Positions 9,245-18,916 are shown, counted from the stretch's first letter. The stretch: 64,000 nucleotides of DNA from Saprospiraceae bacterium (GCA_019187225.1 JABAQQ010000004.1:98904-162903), one strand, 5' to 3'. Translations and numbers: made by a program. The notes: generated by a model not told the origin, from the sequence alone.

Positions 9245-9439
9245 GTGGTGAGCAGTGGGCAGTGGCAATAACCGGATTGTTCTCATGGCGTAGTGAGCAG
9301 GTTTGAGATAAGACTACAAAAGAACGCAGATTCCGGATTATTCGGAAGAGGAGTCCTGCGCTATTCAGATACATCGGTAAGTCCCACCAATAAATCGGTG
9401 GGTTGAACGCAAAAAATCCTCCGGATTTGGCACTCAGCC
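9245..9439. other. Intergenic leader and single hairpin before the minisatellite
   Basis: Non-coding stretch between the divergent sigma gene and the minisatellite. It starts with a GAGCAGTGGGCAGTGGCA word right at the sigma gene's ATG. Near 9330 it has TTCCGGATTATTCGG, which is mirrored in inverted form after the repeat array (GGATAATCCGGA at 9722-9733). At 9378-9397 there is one degenerate outlier of the array hairpin, CCCACC-loop-GGTGGG. Confidence 0.45.
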
Positions 9440-9673
9440 CACCGATTTATCGGTGGGGAAAAACGACGGATTCAGCACCGGTTTATCGGTGGGGAAAAAC
9501 GTCGGATTCAACACCGATTTATCGGTGGGGAAAAACGTCGGATTCAACACCGATTTATCGGTGGGGAAAAACGACGGATTCAGCACCGGTTTATCGGTGG
9601 GGAAAAACGTCGGATTCAACACCGGTTTATCGGTGGGGAAAAACGTCGGATTCAACACCGATTTATCGGTGGG
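9440..9673. repeat. 36-bp minisatellite of hairpins, 6.5 copies
   Basis: Six full units and one half unit of 36 bp start at 9440, 9476, 9512, 9548, 9584, 9620 and 9656. Each unit opens with the palindrome CACCGATTTATCGGTG (7-bp arms, 2-base loop) followed by GGGAAAAACG and (T/A)CGGATTCA(A/G). In three units the left arm is CACCGGT, which changes an A-T pair to a G-T (G-U in RNA) pair and so keeps the fold. Because 36 is a multiple of 3, three overlapping frames stay open through the array and give 12-residue repeat ORFs; none has a plausible start or domain, so they are not called as genes. The array lies in the 715-base gap between the sigma gene and the PKD protein gene. It may act as DNA/RNA structure or a binding platform. 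Confidence 0.9.
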
Positions 9674-9958
9674 AGGTAAGATTTTTTAAAACCTGCGATA
9701 TGTATCAAAACAGAGATCGCATGGATAATCCGGAGGTCATCCCAACCAAAACTAATTCCGGAAGACCACACAGTGACATGCGGAGCCTCTCCGTATGGCG
9801 GCGATTCCCGGGCGCTCCCGGTTCCGCAAACGAGCGGGACGGGGGCGCTCAAACCATTGAATGACAGAGATACGGCACGATTTTTACACCTTTGGGATAT
9901 CTTTTCGGGAGACAACCGGTGCACAACATTATTTTACGACCATAAACAATTTTTCCCG
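9674..9958. other. Long leader of the PKD protein gene
   Basis: No convincing gene. Holds GGATAATCCGGA (inverted partner of a copy before the array), a GC-rich block at 9772-9870 with the octamer GGGCGCTC twice, and an AT-richer stretch with TACACCTTTGGG near 9885 that resembles a -7 box with wrong spacing. An open frame in phase with the downstream gene crosses the block, but the signal peptide starts at 9959. Confidence 0.4.
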
Positions 9959-11965
9959 ATGAAAAATCTGCACAACCTTTTCCTCGCATTTTTCCTTTTG
10001 TCCGGCAGTCCGCTCATGGCACAGGACGCGCTGCCTGAACGGCAGGCTGATTTCACGTTTGCAAAGGAAGGAGAAGGCATTCGTTTCCAACCCCTTATGC
10101 CGCCATTGGTGCAAAAAGCGGGTGCACCGGCAGCGTACTACACCTACTTCTGGGAGTTCGGCGACGGCGCCTTCAGCCGGGAGGAAAAACCGTCGCACCG
10201 CTATGCCCAACCGGGCGAGCACGAAGTCATCCTCGACGCTACCGCGCATTATGACAACGGCAAAAAAGCAAAAAAAAGAAAAAACAAAGTGCCCGGCGAG
10301 CGCCGGGAAGCGCTGGCCGGCATCGCGCTTCCCGATGTGTTTGAGGAAAAAAGCAAACAAGCCATCGCCATGGCTGCGAATGCCATGCCCAGGGCGGAGG
10401 AAGAACTGACCCTCGTCATCAGCTACCGCAACAACGGCTTCGTAACCACCGATGGACGGCTGCACCTGTTTTTCAACGAGAAAAAATACAAAACCGCGCA
10501 TTTCGATTTTCTGGAAGCCCGCACCCATTTCGGCGAAACTGCCGACCCGCTTTTTTCTCAAACTTTGCCGACGCATACGCTTCCCGTTTCGGGCTGGACG
10601 GCATTGTCCCTGCGGTCGTCCGCCGGAGCATGTATTTCCTGGCAGGATAATGATGCGACTTTCAGCATTTTGCAGGACATGCTGAACAACGCCCGTAGCG
10701 CCTATCGCGAGGAAAAAGCCTGGCGTTTCACCGGTCTCGAAGCCGGAGACAAACGCAACCTGTTCGTCAGTCTCGCAGGCACCTCCGGCATGCTCAAAGA
10801 CACCAGCGCTTTCATCCACCTCGAGGTCGTTTTTGCACCCGACGACCCCGCCACGGCGCCGGAGCGGTTCGAGCTGGAGATCGAGATCGTCGCTTCCCAC
10901 GACCCCAATGTGATCGCCGTGTCGGACAACCGTGTGAGTTACCGCACCCTTGGCAGTAAAAATTTCGACTACAAAGTGCAATTCCAGAACAATGGCGAAG
11001 GTTCTGCCAGCACAGTGGAGTTGAAAGTCGAAATTCCCGATGGACTCGACATGACCCGGATGCGCCCCATCAAATGGCACCCGGAATGCCCGATTTGCCC
11101 CAAAACGCCTACCGACCGCAGTTGCCTCGATACGGCGTCTTCCAAAAACGGCCTGATCTTCACTTTCCGCAACATTTACCTGCCCGGCAGCCGCCAGGAG
11201 GGCGTGGACGACCGGGATTCCACCAAGGGTTTTGTGAAATACCGCATTGTTGCGGACAAAGACATGCCCAAACGTTCCTTCCGCAGCCGCGCCAAAATTA
11301 CTTTCGATAAAAACCCGCCCATCTATACCAATTTCACCAAAACCCGCTTCAAAACCGGCATCTCGCCCGGATTGAAAGCAGGCTATCATTTTGCGCCCGA
11401 TTCCGGCAATACCGGCTATTTTTTTCTCGGCGCCAGCCTTTCGCCCTACAAACCGTGGCGCATCTACCCGCAAATCGAACTATTGACGGGGATCAAAGGC
11501 CGGACGGACGCGCCGGATCAAATGTTCACCTCGGCTGACACCATTGTTCATCCCGGCGCGCTGACCCGTATCATCCGGACCGATAGCCTGGTGAAAGGCC
11601 GGCAAGGGCACCTCTCACTCGAATTACCAGTGTTGCTGCGCAAAAACTTTACGGGATATTTTGGTGCGGGTGTGGGCGGCGCTTTACAAATATTCTTTGA
11701 AAATGGCGAGCGCAGCACACAGACCAGAACGATCAACAGCCTGGTTTCTCCTGACAAACCCGAGCCCGTCGCCGCAGATACCATACTTTTTGCAGCCGTC
11801 AGCAGCACATATTCCGAAACGCGCACGCGGTTCGCCGCCTTTGCCGACTTCACTTTCGGGTCGGTGCGCGCCGGTCCCAATCTCGGCATCAGGGCAGGTG
11901 CCGTGCTGGGGCGAAGGAAAGAGATGAAGCCTTTCGTGCAGGTGTCGCTGGAGATGAAGTTGTAA
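9959..11965 (+). CDS. PKD-domain protein with C-terminal outer-membrane barrel-like region
   Basis: 668 residues, exported by the signal peptide MKNLHNLFLAFFLLSGSPLMAQ. A PKD domain covers residues about 40-105, with the hallmark YFWEFGDGAFSREEKPSHRY. Residues about 320-440 form a DUF11-like beta domain (NFDYKVQFQNNGEGSASTVELKV) of the kind found in Bacteroidota surface proteins. From about 460 on the sequence alternates aromatic and small residues (GLKAGYHFAPDSGNTGYFFLGASL, LELPVLLRKNFTGYFGAGVGGAL) and ends VQVSLEMKL, which fits an OmpA/PorT-like beta-barrel with a terminal hydrophobic strand. It has no T9SS sorting domain. The CHAT gene follows 46 bases later on the same strand, so co-transcription is likely. 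Its role could be surface binding coupled to the CHAT protein; no direct evidence. Confidence 0.75.
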   Translation: MKNLHNLFLAFFLLSGSPLMAQDALPERQADFTFAKEGEGIRFQPLMPPLVQKAGAPAAYYTYFWEFGDGAFSREEKPSHRYAQPGEHEVILDATAHYDNGKKAKKRKNKVPGERREALAGIALPDVFEEKSKQAIAMAANAMPRAEEELTLVISYRNNGFVTTDGRLHLFFNEKKYKTAHFDFLEARTHFGETADPLFSQTLPTHTLPVSGWTALSLRSSAGACISWQDNDATFSILQDMLNNARSAYREEKAWRFTGLEAGDKRNLFVSLAGTSGMLKDTSAFIHLEVVFAPDDPATAPERFELEIEIVASHDPNVIAVSDNRVSYRTLGSKNFDYKVQFQNNGEGSASTVELKVEIPDGLDMTRMRPIKWHPECPICPKTPTDRSCLDTASSKNGLIFTFRNIYLPGSRQEGVDDRDSTKGFVKYRIVADKDMPKRSFRSRAKITFDKNPPIYTNFTKTRFKTGISPGLKAGYHFAPDSGNTGYFFLGASLSPYKPWRIYPQIELLTGIKGRTDAPDQMFTSADTIVHPGALTRIIRTDSLVKGRQGHLSLELPVLLRKNFTGYFGAGVGGALQIFFENGERSTQTRTINSLVSPDKPEPVAADTILFAAVSSTYSETRTRFAAFADFTFGSVRAGPNLGIRAGAVLGRRKEMKPFVQVSLEMKL

Positions 11966-12011
11966 ATCAGGGTTGGAAAATCCCTTACTTTGTTGCGCAA
12001 TACCGGAATCT

Positions 12012-14807
12012 ATGCATATCCGACAGGCGGTGGCCGTCTTTATTTTTCTGTTGTTAAAAATTTATTCAATTCCGGCCCAAACCGGCAGTGACCTGCACCG
12101 GTACGACCTGAATATCGCCCGCTTTTTGGAGCGCAACCAACGCGACAGTTTTCTTTTTTACGCTCAGGAAAAACTCTGGCTTGCCCGCGCGTCTGACAGC
12201 CTCGCCGTATGGGGCTGGACGCAATTGGATTTACATGATTTTTATTCGGAGAACGGCGATGACGAACAAGCCCTGACTGCCCTCGAAACCGCATCGCAAC
12301 AGCGTTGGCGCGAACCGAACAACCCGGAAGAATGGGAGCCTTTTCTGTATGTGCAGCAAAATAAGGGTTGGTGTTTGTTCCAGTCAGGCAAAGTCTGGCA
12401 GGCCGTACAGGCGTACGAAAGCGCCGCCCAACTGTATGAGCGTTTCCGATATCCTGACCTCGACGCGGTAGAGACGATCTACAAACCCCTCGGCGCTCAT
12501 TACACCCGCTTGGGCGACAACGAAAAAGCCATTGCCGTTTTTGAAAAAGCCCTTTTGCTGGGTGGAGACTCCGAGTCTATGGCCGGACTTTACAGCAACA
12601 TCGGCATTGTGCAGTGGAACCGGGGCGAATTTATTCCTGCTGCTGCGGCTTTCCGGAAGGGTTTGGATTTGAAGCATGTTTCCGCGATCAAAAAGGCTTT
12701 ACTGCTTTCCGGACTCGCTCAAACCATGCTCGACGCAGGTGAAGTCCGCCAGGCATTTGAAATCGCGAAGCAATCTCTTGCACTGATCCAAACACAGCGG
12801 CACAAAGACCCTCAAACCATCGAATACCGCGCTTATGCCCGCCGTGCCGCCGGGCAGGCCGCTACTGCGCTTGGTCGCTACGCCGATGCCGGTCAATTTC
12901 TTGCCGGCGCGCTGACCGATGCAGCCGCCGTTTTTGGCAATACTTCCCGCGACGTCGGCAAAATCGAAATTGCCCGCTCCCATTTATTCCGGAAACAAGG
13001 CAATTTGCAATCCGCCATCGAATCAGCCAACCGTGCGCTGAGCGCCATATTGCCCGGTTTTAAGCCGAAAAAGCCCCGCGACATCCCGGATTTAGACAGT
13101 TTTTATGAAGAAAACGTCATTTTTGAGGCATTAGAGGCGAAAGCCCTGGCTGCTGAGCAAATGTTTCGGCAATATGGCGATGTGGACTGGCTTTCTCTTG
13201 CTCTCCTGTGCCACGACCTCGCCTGGCAAGCCGAAATAAAACTGCGCAAGGTGCACCAATACAGCTCCTCCAAATTGAACCTGCAACAAAACATCCGTGT
13301 CCGCGAGGAGTCGGCTATGCGCATTGTGCGGCTTTTGTATGAAAAAACCGGGCAAGCGAAGTATATTGAAAAGGCTTTTGCAATAACGGAGCGCAGCAAA
13401 GCCATTCTTTTGCTCGACGCTGTTCGCGACAATCTGTTGCGCCAGGGTGCGGCAGGAAAAGACGCCCGTTTCGCGCAAATTACGGCGCTTCGCCAAAGTC
13501 TCGCCTACTTTGAACGCAACCTCCTGCTCGAACCCGCGAATTCGAAAGTCCCGCAATGGCGCATCGAAGCCGACGTCCTGAACAGTCAGATCATCCTGCT
13601 CGAACGCGATCTGGCCGCCAGTTATCCGCACTTGTCGAACCGCCCGATAGTATCCTCCGAAATGCTTCCCTCGACCGGAGACCTGGCCGACAACGAAGCA
13701 TTGGTCGCTTATTTTGCCAGGGAAAACACCCTGGATGTTTTTATTTTTCAAAAAAACGAGCCGCCAATATGGCATTGTCTGTCGAATGACGATACCCTGA
13801 AAACACTCACCATCCGGTTTTTATCTTTTTTTGAGAACAGCGCCGCTATCCTGAACGCACCGCAGGCATACCTCGGGTCGGCCCATGCACTGTGGCAAAA
13901 GATCGTACCTTCCGAAGTCACCGGCATTGCCCGGCTGTGCATCATACCCGACGGCTTTCTGAATTTTATCCCGTTTGAAGCGCTGGTAGTCGAGCCTCCG
14001 GGCGGTTACACTTCATTGCGTAATGCTGCCTATCTGATTGTAAAACAGGAAGTTCGCTACGCCTGGTCGCTGGCCGTGCTGCATCAGCAAAACAATTTGC
14101 AACAACGGGCAGAGCGATACTTGCTTGCCGTCGCCCCTGGTTTCGCCCATGGCGAACGTGGTCTCGCTCCTTTGAAGAGCGGGCGAAATGAATGGGAGCC
14201 GGCGGCCGGGGGAATCCGGGAACTCGTGGAGCAGGAAGCTGTTGCGCAACATTTTTTGCAGGAAGCGCCGCATTACCGGATAGTGCACCTGTCGTCTCAC
14301 GCTTTTTCCGATCTGAATCCACGTGTGGAATTGTACGACCGGGCGCTCTTCCTGCCCGACATTTATGCCTTGCCGCTCGATGCCGACCTGGTGGTGTTGA
14401 GCGCCTGTCAGACGGGTCAGGGCCGCGAGCAAAAAGGCGAGGGTGTCATGAGCCTCGCACGGGCATTCGCGCAATCCGGCGCAGCCTGCATCGTATCGAG
14501 TCTGTGGTCGGTGAATGATCACAGCACGGCCTGGATACTGGCTCGTTTTTATCAGCATCTCCATGAAGGAAATACCATTTGTAAGGCGCTGCGACAGGCC
14601 AAAATAGATTACCTCACCGACCCCAATATCGGCCCTGCCGTACAATCCCCTTATTTTTGGGCGGGTCTGGCGCCAGTAGGCGCCGACCGGAAGATCCGGG
14701 CAGGCGGGCATGATTGGTCTATCCTGGCGCCGGTTCTCGGAGCGGCAGTAGCAATGGCGCTGCTCGTACTTTTCCGGTATTTCATACGGCGCAAGGCGAT
14801 GGGATGA
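12012..14807 (+). CDS. TPR-CHAT caspase-like protease with C-terminal membrane anchor
   Basis: 931 residues. N-terminal signal-like segment (MHIRQAVAVFIFLLLKIYSIPAQ), then helical TPR repeats to about residue 450 (for example ALGRYADAGQFLAGALTDAA, LFRKQGNLQSAIESANRALS). The CHAT domain occupies the last third: the catalytic pair is visible as HLSSHAFSD (His) and LVVLSACQTGQG (Cys), followed by GEGVMSLARAFAQSGAACIV and SLWSVNDHST. A membrane helix (ILAPVLGAAVAMALLVLFRY) ends the protein with a basic RRKAMG tail. CHAT proteins are clan CD cysteine peptidases related to caspases and separase. The layout puts TPR and protease in the periplasm, tethered to the inner membrane. The start at 12012 was chosen because it opens the signal segment. 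It lies downstream of the PKD/barrel gene. Confidence 0.9.
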   Translation: MHIRQAVAVFIFLLLKIYSIPAQTGSDLHRYDLNIARFLERNQRDSFLFYAQEKLWLARASDSLAVWGWTQLDLHDFYSENGDDEQALTALETASQQRWREPNNPEEWEPFLYVQQNKGWCLFQSGKVWQAVQAYESAAQLYERFRYPDLDAVETIYKPLGAHYTRLGDNEKAIAVFEKALLLGGDSESMAGLYSNIGIVQWNRGEFIPAAAAFRKGLDLKHVSAIKKALLLSGLAQTMLDAGEVRQAFEIAKQSLALIQTQRHKDPQTIEYRAYARRAAGQAATALGRYADAGQFLAGALTDAAAVFGNTSRDVGKIEIARSHLFRKQGNLQSAIESANRALSAILPGFKPKKPRDIPDLDSFYEENVIFEALEAKALAAEQMFRQYGDVDWLSLALLCHDLAWQAEIKLRKVHQYSSSKLNLQQNIRVREESAMRIVRLLYEKTGQAKYIEKAFAITERSKAILLLDAVRDNLLRQGAAGKDARFAQITALRQSLAYFERNLLLEPANSKVPQWRIEADVLNSQIILLERDLAASYPHLSNRPIVSSEMLPSTGDLADNEALVAYFARENTLDVFIFQKNEPPIWHCLSNDDTLKTLTIRFLSFFENSAAILNAPQAYLGSAHALWQKIVPSEVTGIARLCIIPDGFLNFIPFEALVVEPPGGYTSLRNAAYLIVKQEVRYAWSLAVLHQQNNLQQRAERYLLAVAPGFAHGERGLAPLKSGRNEWEPAAGGIRELVEQEAVAQHFLQEAPHYRIVHLSSHAFSDLNPRVELYDRALFLPDIYALPLDADLVVLSACQTGQGREQKGEGVMSLARAFAQSGAACIVSSLWSVNDHSTAWILARFYQHLHEGNTICKALRQAKIDYLTDPNIGPAVQSPYFWAGLAPVGADRKIRAGGHDWSILAPVLGAAVAMALLVLFRYFIRRKAMG

Positions 14808-15025
14808 CACATCAATTTTTCTTCATCTACTGTGATTTTGAATTTGAAAAAATTCAGACATTTGCACATCCTTCTTTCGCCCACATCCTAATCCGAAAGC
14901 CCCTTTCCCAACCAATTTCCCGCCGTAGTCTCTGGTTTTCAAACCTTTCGTTAATCATTTTTGTCCGCGTAAGAAACGCGGCTGGCCGCCGTTCTACCGC
15001 CCGGACGAAATTTAACCCATTCCCC
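14808..15025. other. Spacer between CHAT and adhesin genes
   Basis: 218 bases without a gene. The only structure seen is a perfect hairpin CCGCG-TAAGAAA-CGCGG at 14966-14982 without a T-run. The frame of the adhesin stays open through it, but the signal peptide starts only at 15026. Confidence 0.35.
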
Positions 15026-18000
15026 ATGTCATTACACAAACACCATTTATTGCGGCGAAACAAATCCTTTGGCTTATTCCTACTCCTCCTTGCTCCTCTT
15101 TACCTTTTTTCCCAAACCCCTGTAGAAGACTGCAACAACGGCCTCGACGACGACGGCGACGGCCTGATTGACTGCTACGATCAGGACTGCACCTGTACAG
15201 GTCAATGCGAAGATTTTTATTACACCACCTGCAATGCCGATTGCTTTTACATTCCGCCTTGCGGCCAGATCTCGCTCGGTATCCAATGGACCAGCGACGC
15301 CGAAACCGGCACCTATTCGCCCCTTGTGGCGGGCGATATGGATGCGGACGGCATCCCCGATATTGTAACCACCCGCGTTGAAGCGCCCGACCTGTATATC
15401 ATTGACGGCGCCACAGGCCTTACCAAAATCCACGTTACGGCTCCTACTGTGTGGCCGGGCGGCACTGCCCCGGCCATCGCCGACCTGGATCACGACGGTT
15501 TCGGCGAAATCGTCATCGTGGGTTTCGACCGCTTATTATATTGCTACGAACACGACGGCACGCTGAAATATACCAGCGCGATCCAGGTGGGATACGCGGG
15601 TCGCTACCGTTATTCGGTACCCAATATTGCCGATTTCGACCACGACGGTTGGGCGGAAGTGAACATCGGCAATCAGGTTTTTAACGGACAAACGGGAGCG
15701 CTGCTCGCGCAGGGAGGCTCCAACGTGTCGGCAGGAGAACATCCGGCACGCGTCGCCACCGGTTTTTCCTTCGCCTCACCGGTGGCGATTGACGCATTAC
15801 CCGACAGTTTTTGTCCCGATTGCGACGGATTGGAGATCGTTGCAGGCAACCAGGTTTTATCCGTCAATCTTGTCACTGGAGCGGTCACGCCGGTGGTCAC
15901 AGCGGACCCGCCGTTTACCGACGGTTTTACCAGCGTGGTGGATTTTGACCGCGACGGCGACCTCGATGCCATCGTGCAGGGGCGCAAAACCACGAACAAC
16001 TTCAATACAATATATTGCTGGGATATCCAGACTGGTACGGTCCTGCGCCAGTTCCAACTCCTGAACAACTGGGCCGAAGGGGCTTCGCGGGTGAACGTGG
16101 CCGACCTGAACGGCGACGGGGAGTTGGAAGTCAGCTTTGTCAGTCACCCGCGGCTTTACGCTTTGCGCAACAATTTCAGCATCATGTGGACGAATTCCAT
16201 TTACGATGCGTCGTCTATTACCTGTTCCAGCGTGTTCGACTTTTGCGGCGACGGTTCGGCGGATATTGTATACCGCGGTCAGTTCAAGTTGCAGGTGCTG
16301 AACGGCGCGACCGGTCAGATCAGTTGGGAAGACGATTGCCTGAGTGCCACGCACATCGAAAACCCACTCGTGCTCGACGTGGATGCGGACGGTCAGACGG
16401 AAATCGTCATACAATGCGGAGCAAGCGATTATGCGAGCACCGGCAACGGCACCGTGGTAGCCTACGAAGCGGTTGGTACGCCGGGTATCGCATCGCGCCA
16501 GGTATGGAACCAGCACGCCTATTTTAACACCAACATCAACGACGACCTCAGTGTACCGCGATACCAGCAAAATCCGCACATTATCGGCGACAGCCTGCGG
16601 ATGAATACCTTTCTGAACCAGTTTTTCAACCCCACTTTCCCTTCGCCCGACGGCGTACTGACCCTGCAAAACGCCGTATGCGTTCAGGATTCCATAGAAA
16701 TATCGCTCTCCCTTTGTAATCCCGGCGACAACCTCCTGCCACCCCAAACTCCCGTGTCGGCCTATCGCGGCAACCCGCAAACGACAGCCGCACAATGGCT
16801 CGGCGCCGCGCCGCTGGGGTTCGATCTGCAAAAGGACAGTTGCCGCACCTTCACTTTTCGCATTCCCCGTGTGGCCAATGATTCGGTGTTCATCGTCCTG
16901 AACGACGACAATTCCCTGCCGACGCCGTATGACCTCGCGCAGGATTTTCCCGTGACGGCCATCGGCGAATGCGGTTTTACCAACAACATCATTTCTTTTT
17001 TTATCAAATACCAACCCGACGCCGTCAACCTTGGCCCCGACACCGCCATCTGCGACAACACGACGATACCTTTGAATGCCGCAGGCAACGACCTCGTGGG
17101 CTGGCTCTGGCAAGACGGCTCCTTCGACCCCGATTTCACTGTGCCGGATGCGGGGGTATATTCCGTCACCGTGACCGACGTGTGCGGGATCATTCAAGTG
17201 GACACCATTGTGGTGGAGATTGACAGCAGCACGGTGGTCAACATCGGCGCCGATCCTTTCATTTGCCAGGGTGAAACGGTAGCCTTGTCCGAATCGGGTT
17301 TCGATTTTTACAACTGGACGGGCGACGGACTGAGTTGCACCAACTGCCCGGCCGCCACGGCAGGGCCGTCAGCTTCGACCCTTGTGGTATTGGAAGCGGG
17401 TTTTGCCAACGGTTGCGTCAACCGCGACTCGGCATACATCACTGTCTACGATACGTTCAACTATAAAGTGGACACAACGATATGCTACGGGCGTACGGTG
17501 TTCTGGAACGGCGAGATCATCCCGCCCGACAGCAACAGGACGTTTTTCCTGCAAACCGTGCACGGCTGCGACTCGACAGTTCAGGTACGTGTGACCGGCA
17601 CGACGCTCGGTACCTTCAACATCACAGTAGACACAGCGGTCTGTCTCGGCTCTACCCTGGAGATCAACGGCGCCCACCTTCCACCCGGCGCGCAGGAAAC
17701 GTTTTACCTGTCCACTGTCGCCGGCTGTGACTCGTCGGTTTTGGTCAAGGTAGCGCCCAAAGACACCTTCTCGACGGCGGAAAACCGCACGATCTGCTCC
17801 GGCGAATCTTCCGATATTTTCGGGATACCCCAAACCGCAAGCGGCGTTTTTCAACAAACTTTTGTCGCCAAAAACGGCTGCGACTCGACACATACCGTCC
17901 GCCTCACGGTACTCGACCCCATCGTGTTGGAAGTGGACGGCACGCCCACCTGCTTCGGTGAAGCGACCGGCTCTTTGTCAGTCACTGCGGGCGGAACGGC

Positions 18001-18910
18001 GCCGCCTTTTAGTTTTGCCTGGAGCCTTCCCGGCGAAAGCGGGACAAAGGTGGACGACGTGCCGGCCGGGAATTATACCGTCACTGTGACCGACGCCAAC
18101 GACTGCACTGAAACAGGCGACGCCACCGTGCCTGCGTATCCACCCATTGTATTCAGTGCCACGGCGGACTCAGCCACTTGTTTCGGTCTGCCCGACGGTT
18201 CCATCACCGTGGAAACATCCGATACGACGCTGGTTTTCAGCCTCGATGGCGATATTTATTCCCAAAATAAATTCTATGAGAATCTGACGGGCGGCACGAA
18301 TTACGAATTGTTCGCCCAGGATGTGTATGGCTGTGTGGATACGCTGCCCATCGCCGTATTGTCGCCGCCGCAATTGGTGCTCGTGATGCCCGCCGACGCG
18401 GAAGTTCAACTTGGCGATTCGTTGCAGATCAACGTACTGGCCTCCGGCCTCGAACCGCTGACTTTCGCCTGGGCGGACTCGTTTTACCTCAGTTGCCACA
18501 ACTGCCCCGATCCGGTATCGAAGCCGCTTTCCGATGTGTTGTACAGCCTCACCGTAACGGACAAGAACGGCTGTACGGCCTTCGACCAGTTGCAGATCAC
18601 CCTGAAATATATCGTGGATGTGTTCGTACCGAACGTCTTTTCGCCGCTTTCTGCAAGCGACCAGAACAGCCGCTTCGAACTGAGTTTCGGCCCGGCAGCA
18701 CAGCGCATACGCCTGATGCGGGTGTTCGACCGCTGGGGCGGGCTGATGTATGAGATCGAGGATGTGTTCCCGAACGACAACTCGCGCGCCTGGGATGGCC
18801 GGCGCGACGGAAAGGTGGTATTGCCCGGCGTCTATACCTGGATGTTGTGGGTAGAGTTGGTGGACGGCACGACGCGGAAATATCAGGGGGATGTGACCAT
18901 TATTCGTTGA
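15026..18910 (+). CDS. Giant FG-GAP/SprB-type adhesin with gliding-associated (type B) C-terminal domain
   Basis: 1,294 residues. Signal peptide up to LLLLAPLYLFSQ, then the calcium-rich segment NNGLDDDGDGLIDCYDQDC. Six FG-GAP/VCBS-like blades are seen from about residue 95 to 480: DMDADGIPDIV, DLDHDGFGEIVIVG, DFDHDGWAEVNIG, DFDRDGDLDAIVQG, DLNGDGELEVSFV and DVDADGQTEIVIQ. They are followed by Ig-like repeats ending GCDST (three copies) and a SprB-like repeat (GTAPPFSFAWSLPG, GNYTVTVTDANDCTE). The last 90 residues are the CHU_C/gliding-associated domain: VFVPNVFSPL, then RVFDRWGGLMYE and GVYTWMLWVELVDG. It should be secreted by the T9SS with a type B signal, which needs a PorP/SprF-like partner; none is in the window. 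Likely adhesin on the cell surface. Confidence 0.9.
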   Translation: MSLHKHHLLRRNKSFGLFLLLLAPLYLFSQTPVEDCNNGLDDDGDGLIDCYDQDCTCTGQCEDFYYTTCNADCFYIPPCGQISLGIQWTSDAETGTYSPLVAGDMDADGIPDIVTTRVEAPDLYIIDGATGLTKIHVTAPTVWPGGTAPAIADLDHDGFGEIVIVGFDRLLYCYEHDGTLKYTSAIQVGYAGRYRYSVPNIADFDHDGWAEVNIGNQVFNGQTGALLAQGGSNVSAGEHPARVATGFSFASPVAIDALPDSFCPDCDGLEIVAGNQVLSVNLVTGAVTPVVTADPPFTDGFTSVVDFDRDGDLDAIVQGRKTTNNFNTIYCWDIQTGTVLRQFQLLNNWAEGASRVNVADLNGDGELEVSFVSHPRLYALRNNFSIMWTNSIYDASSITCSSVFDFCGDGSADIVYRGQFKLQVLNGATGQISWEDDCLSATHIENPLVLDVDADGQTEIVIQCGASDYASTGNGTVVAYEAVGTPGIASRQVWNQHAYFNTNINDDLSVPRYQQNPHIIGDSLRMNTFLNQFFNPTFPSPDGVLTLQNAVCVQDSIEISLSLCNPGDNLLPPQTPVSAYRGNPQTTAAQWLGAAPLGFDLQKDSCRTFTFRIPRVANDSVFIVLNDDNSLPTPYDLAQDFPVTAIGECGFTNNIISFFIKYQPDAVNLGPDTAICDNTTIPLNAAGNDLVGWLWQDGSFDPDFTVPDAGVYSVTVTDVCGIIQVDTIVVEIDSSTVVNIGADPFICQGETVALSESGFDFYNWTGDGLSCTNCPAATAGPSASTLVVLEAGFANGCVNRDSAYITVYDTFNYKVDTTICYGRTVFWNGEIIPPDSNRTFFLQTVHGCDSTVQVRVTGTTLGTFNITVDTAVCLGSTLEINGAHLPPGAQETFYLSTVAGCDSSVLVKVAPKDTFSTAENRTICSGESSDIFGIPQTASGVFQQTFVAKNGCDSTHTVRLTVLDPIVLEVDGTPTCFGEATGSLSVTAGGTAPPFSFAWSLPGESGTKVDDVPAGNYTVTVTDANDCTETGDATVPAYPPIVFSATADSATCFGLPDGSITVETSDTTLVFSLDGDIYSQNKFYENLTGGTNYELFAQDVYGCVDTLPIAVLSPPQLVLVMPADAEVQLGDSLQINVLASGLEPLTFAWADSFYLSCHNCPDPVSKPLSDVLYSLTVTDKNGCTAFDQLQITLKYIVDVFVPNVFSPLSASDQNSRFELSFGPAAQRIRLMRVFDRWGGLMYEIEDVFPNDNSRAWDGRRDGKVVLPGVYTWMLWVELVDGTTRKYQGDVTIIR

Positions 18911-18916
18911 TTGAAG

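Noticed and set aside
9440-9673. CRISPR array
   Set aside because: The period is 36 bases but there are no variable spacers; the entire unit is repeated, and no cas gene is in the window.
9403-9864. Gene for a 12-residue repeat protein (both strands have such frames)
   Set aside because: Open frames in three phases follow from a 36-base period without stops. There is no signal peptide, domain or credible start.
9929-11473. 514-residue minus-strand frame antisense to the PKD gene
   Set aside because: Low-complexity translation without domain; the plus-strand protein has signal peptide and PKD domain. Typical shadow frame in GC-rich coding DNA.
15857-17197. 446-residue minus-strand frame inside the adhesin gene
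   Set aside because: Shadow of a well-supported FG-GAP protein.
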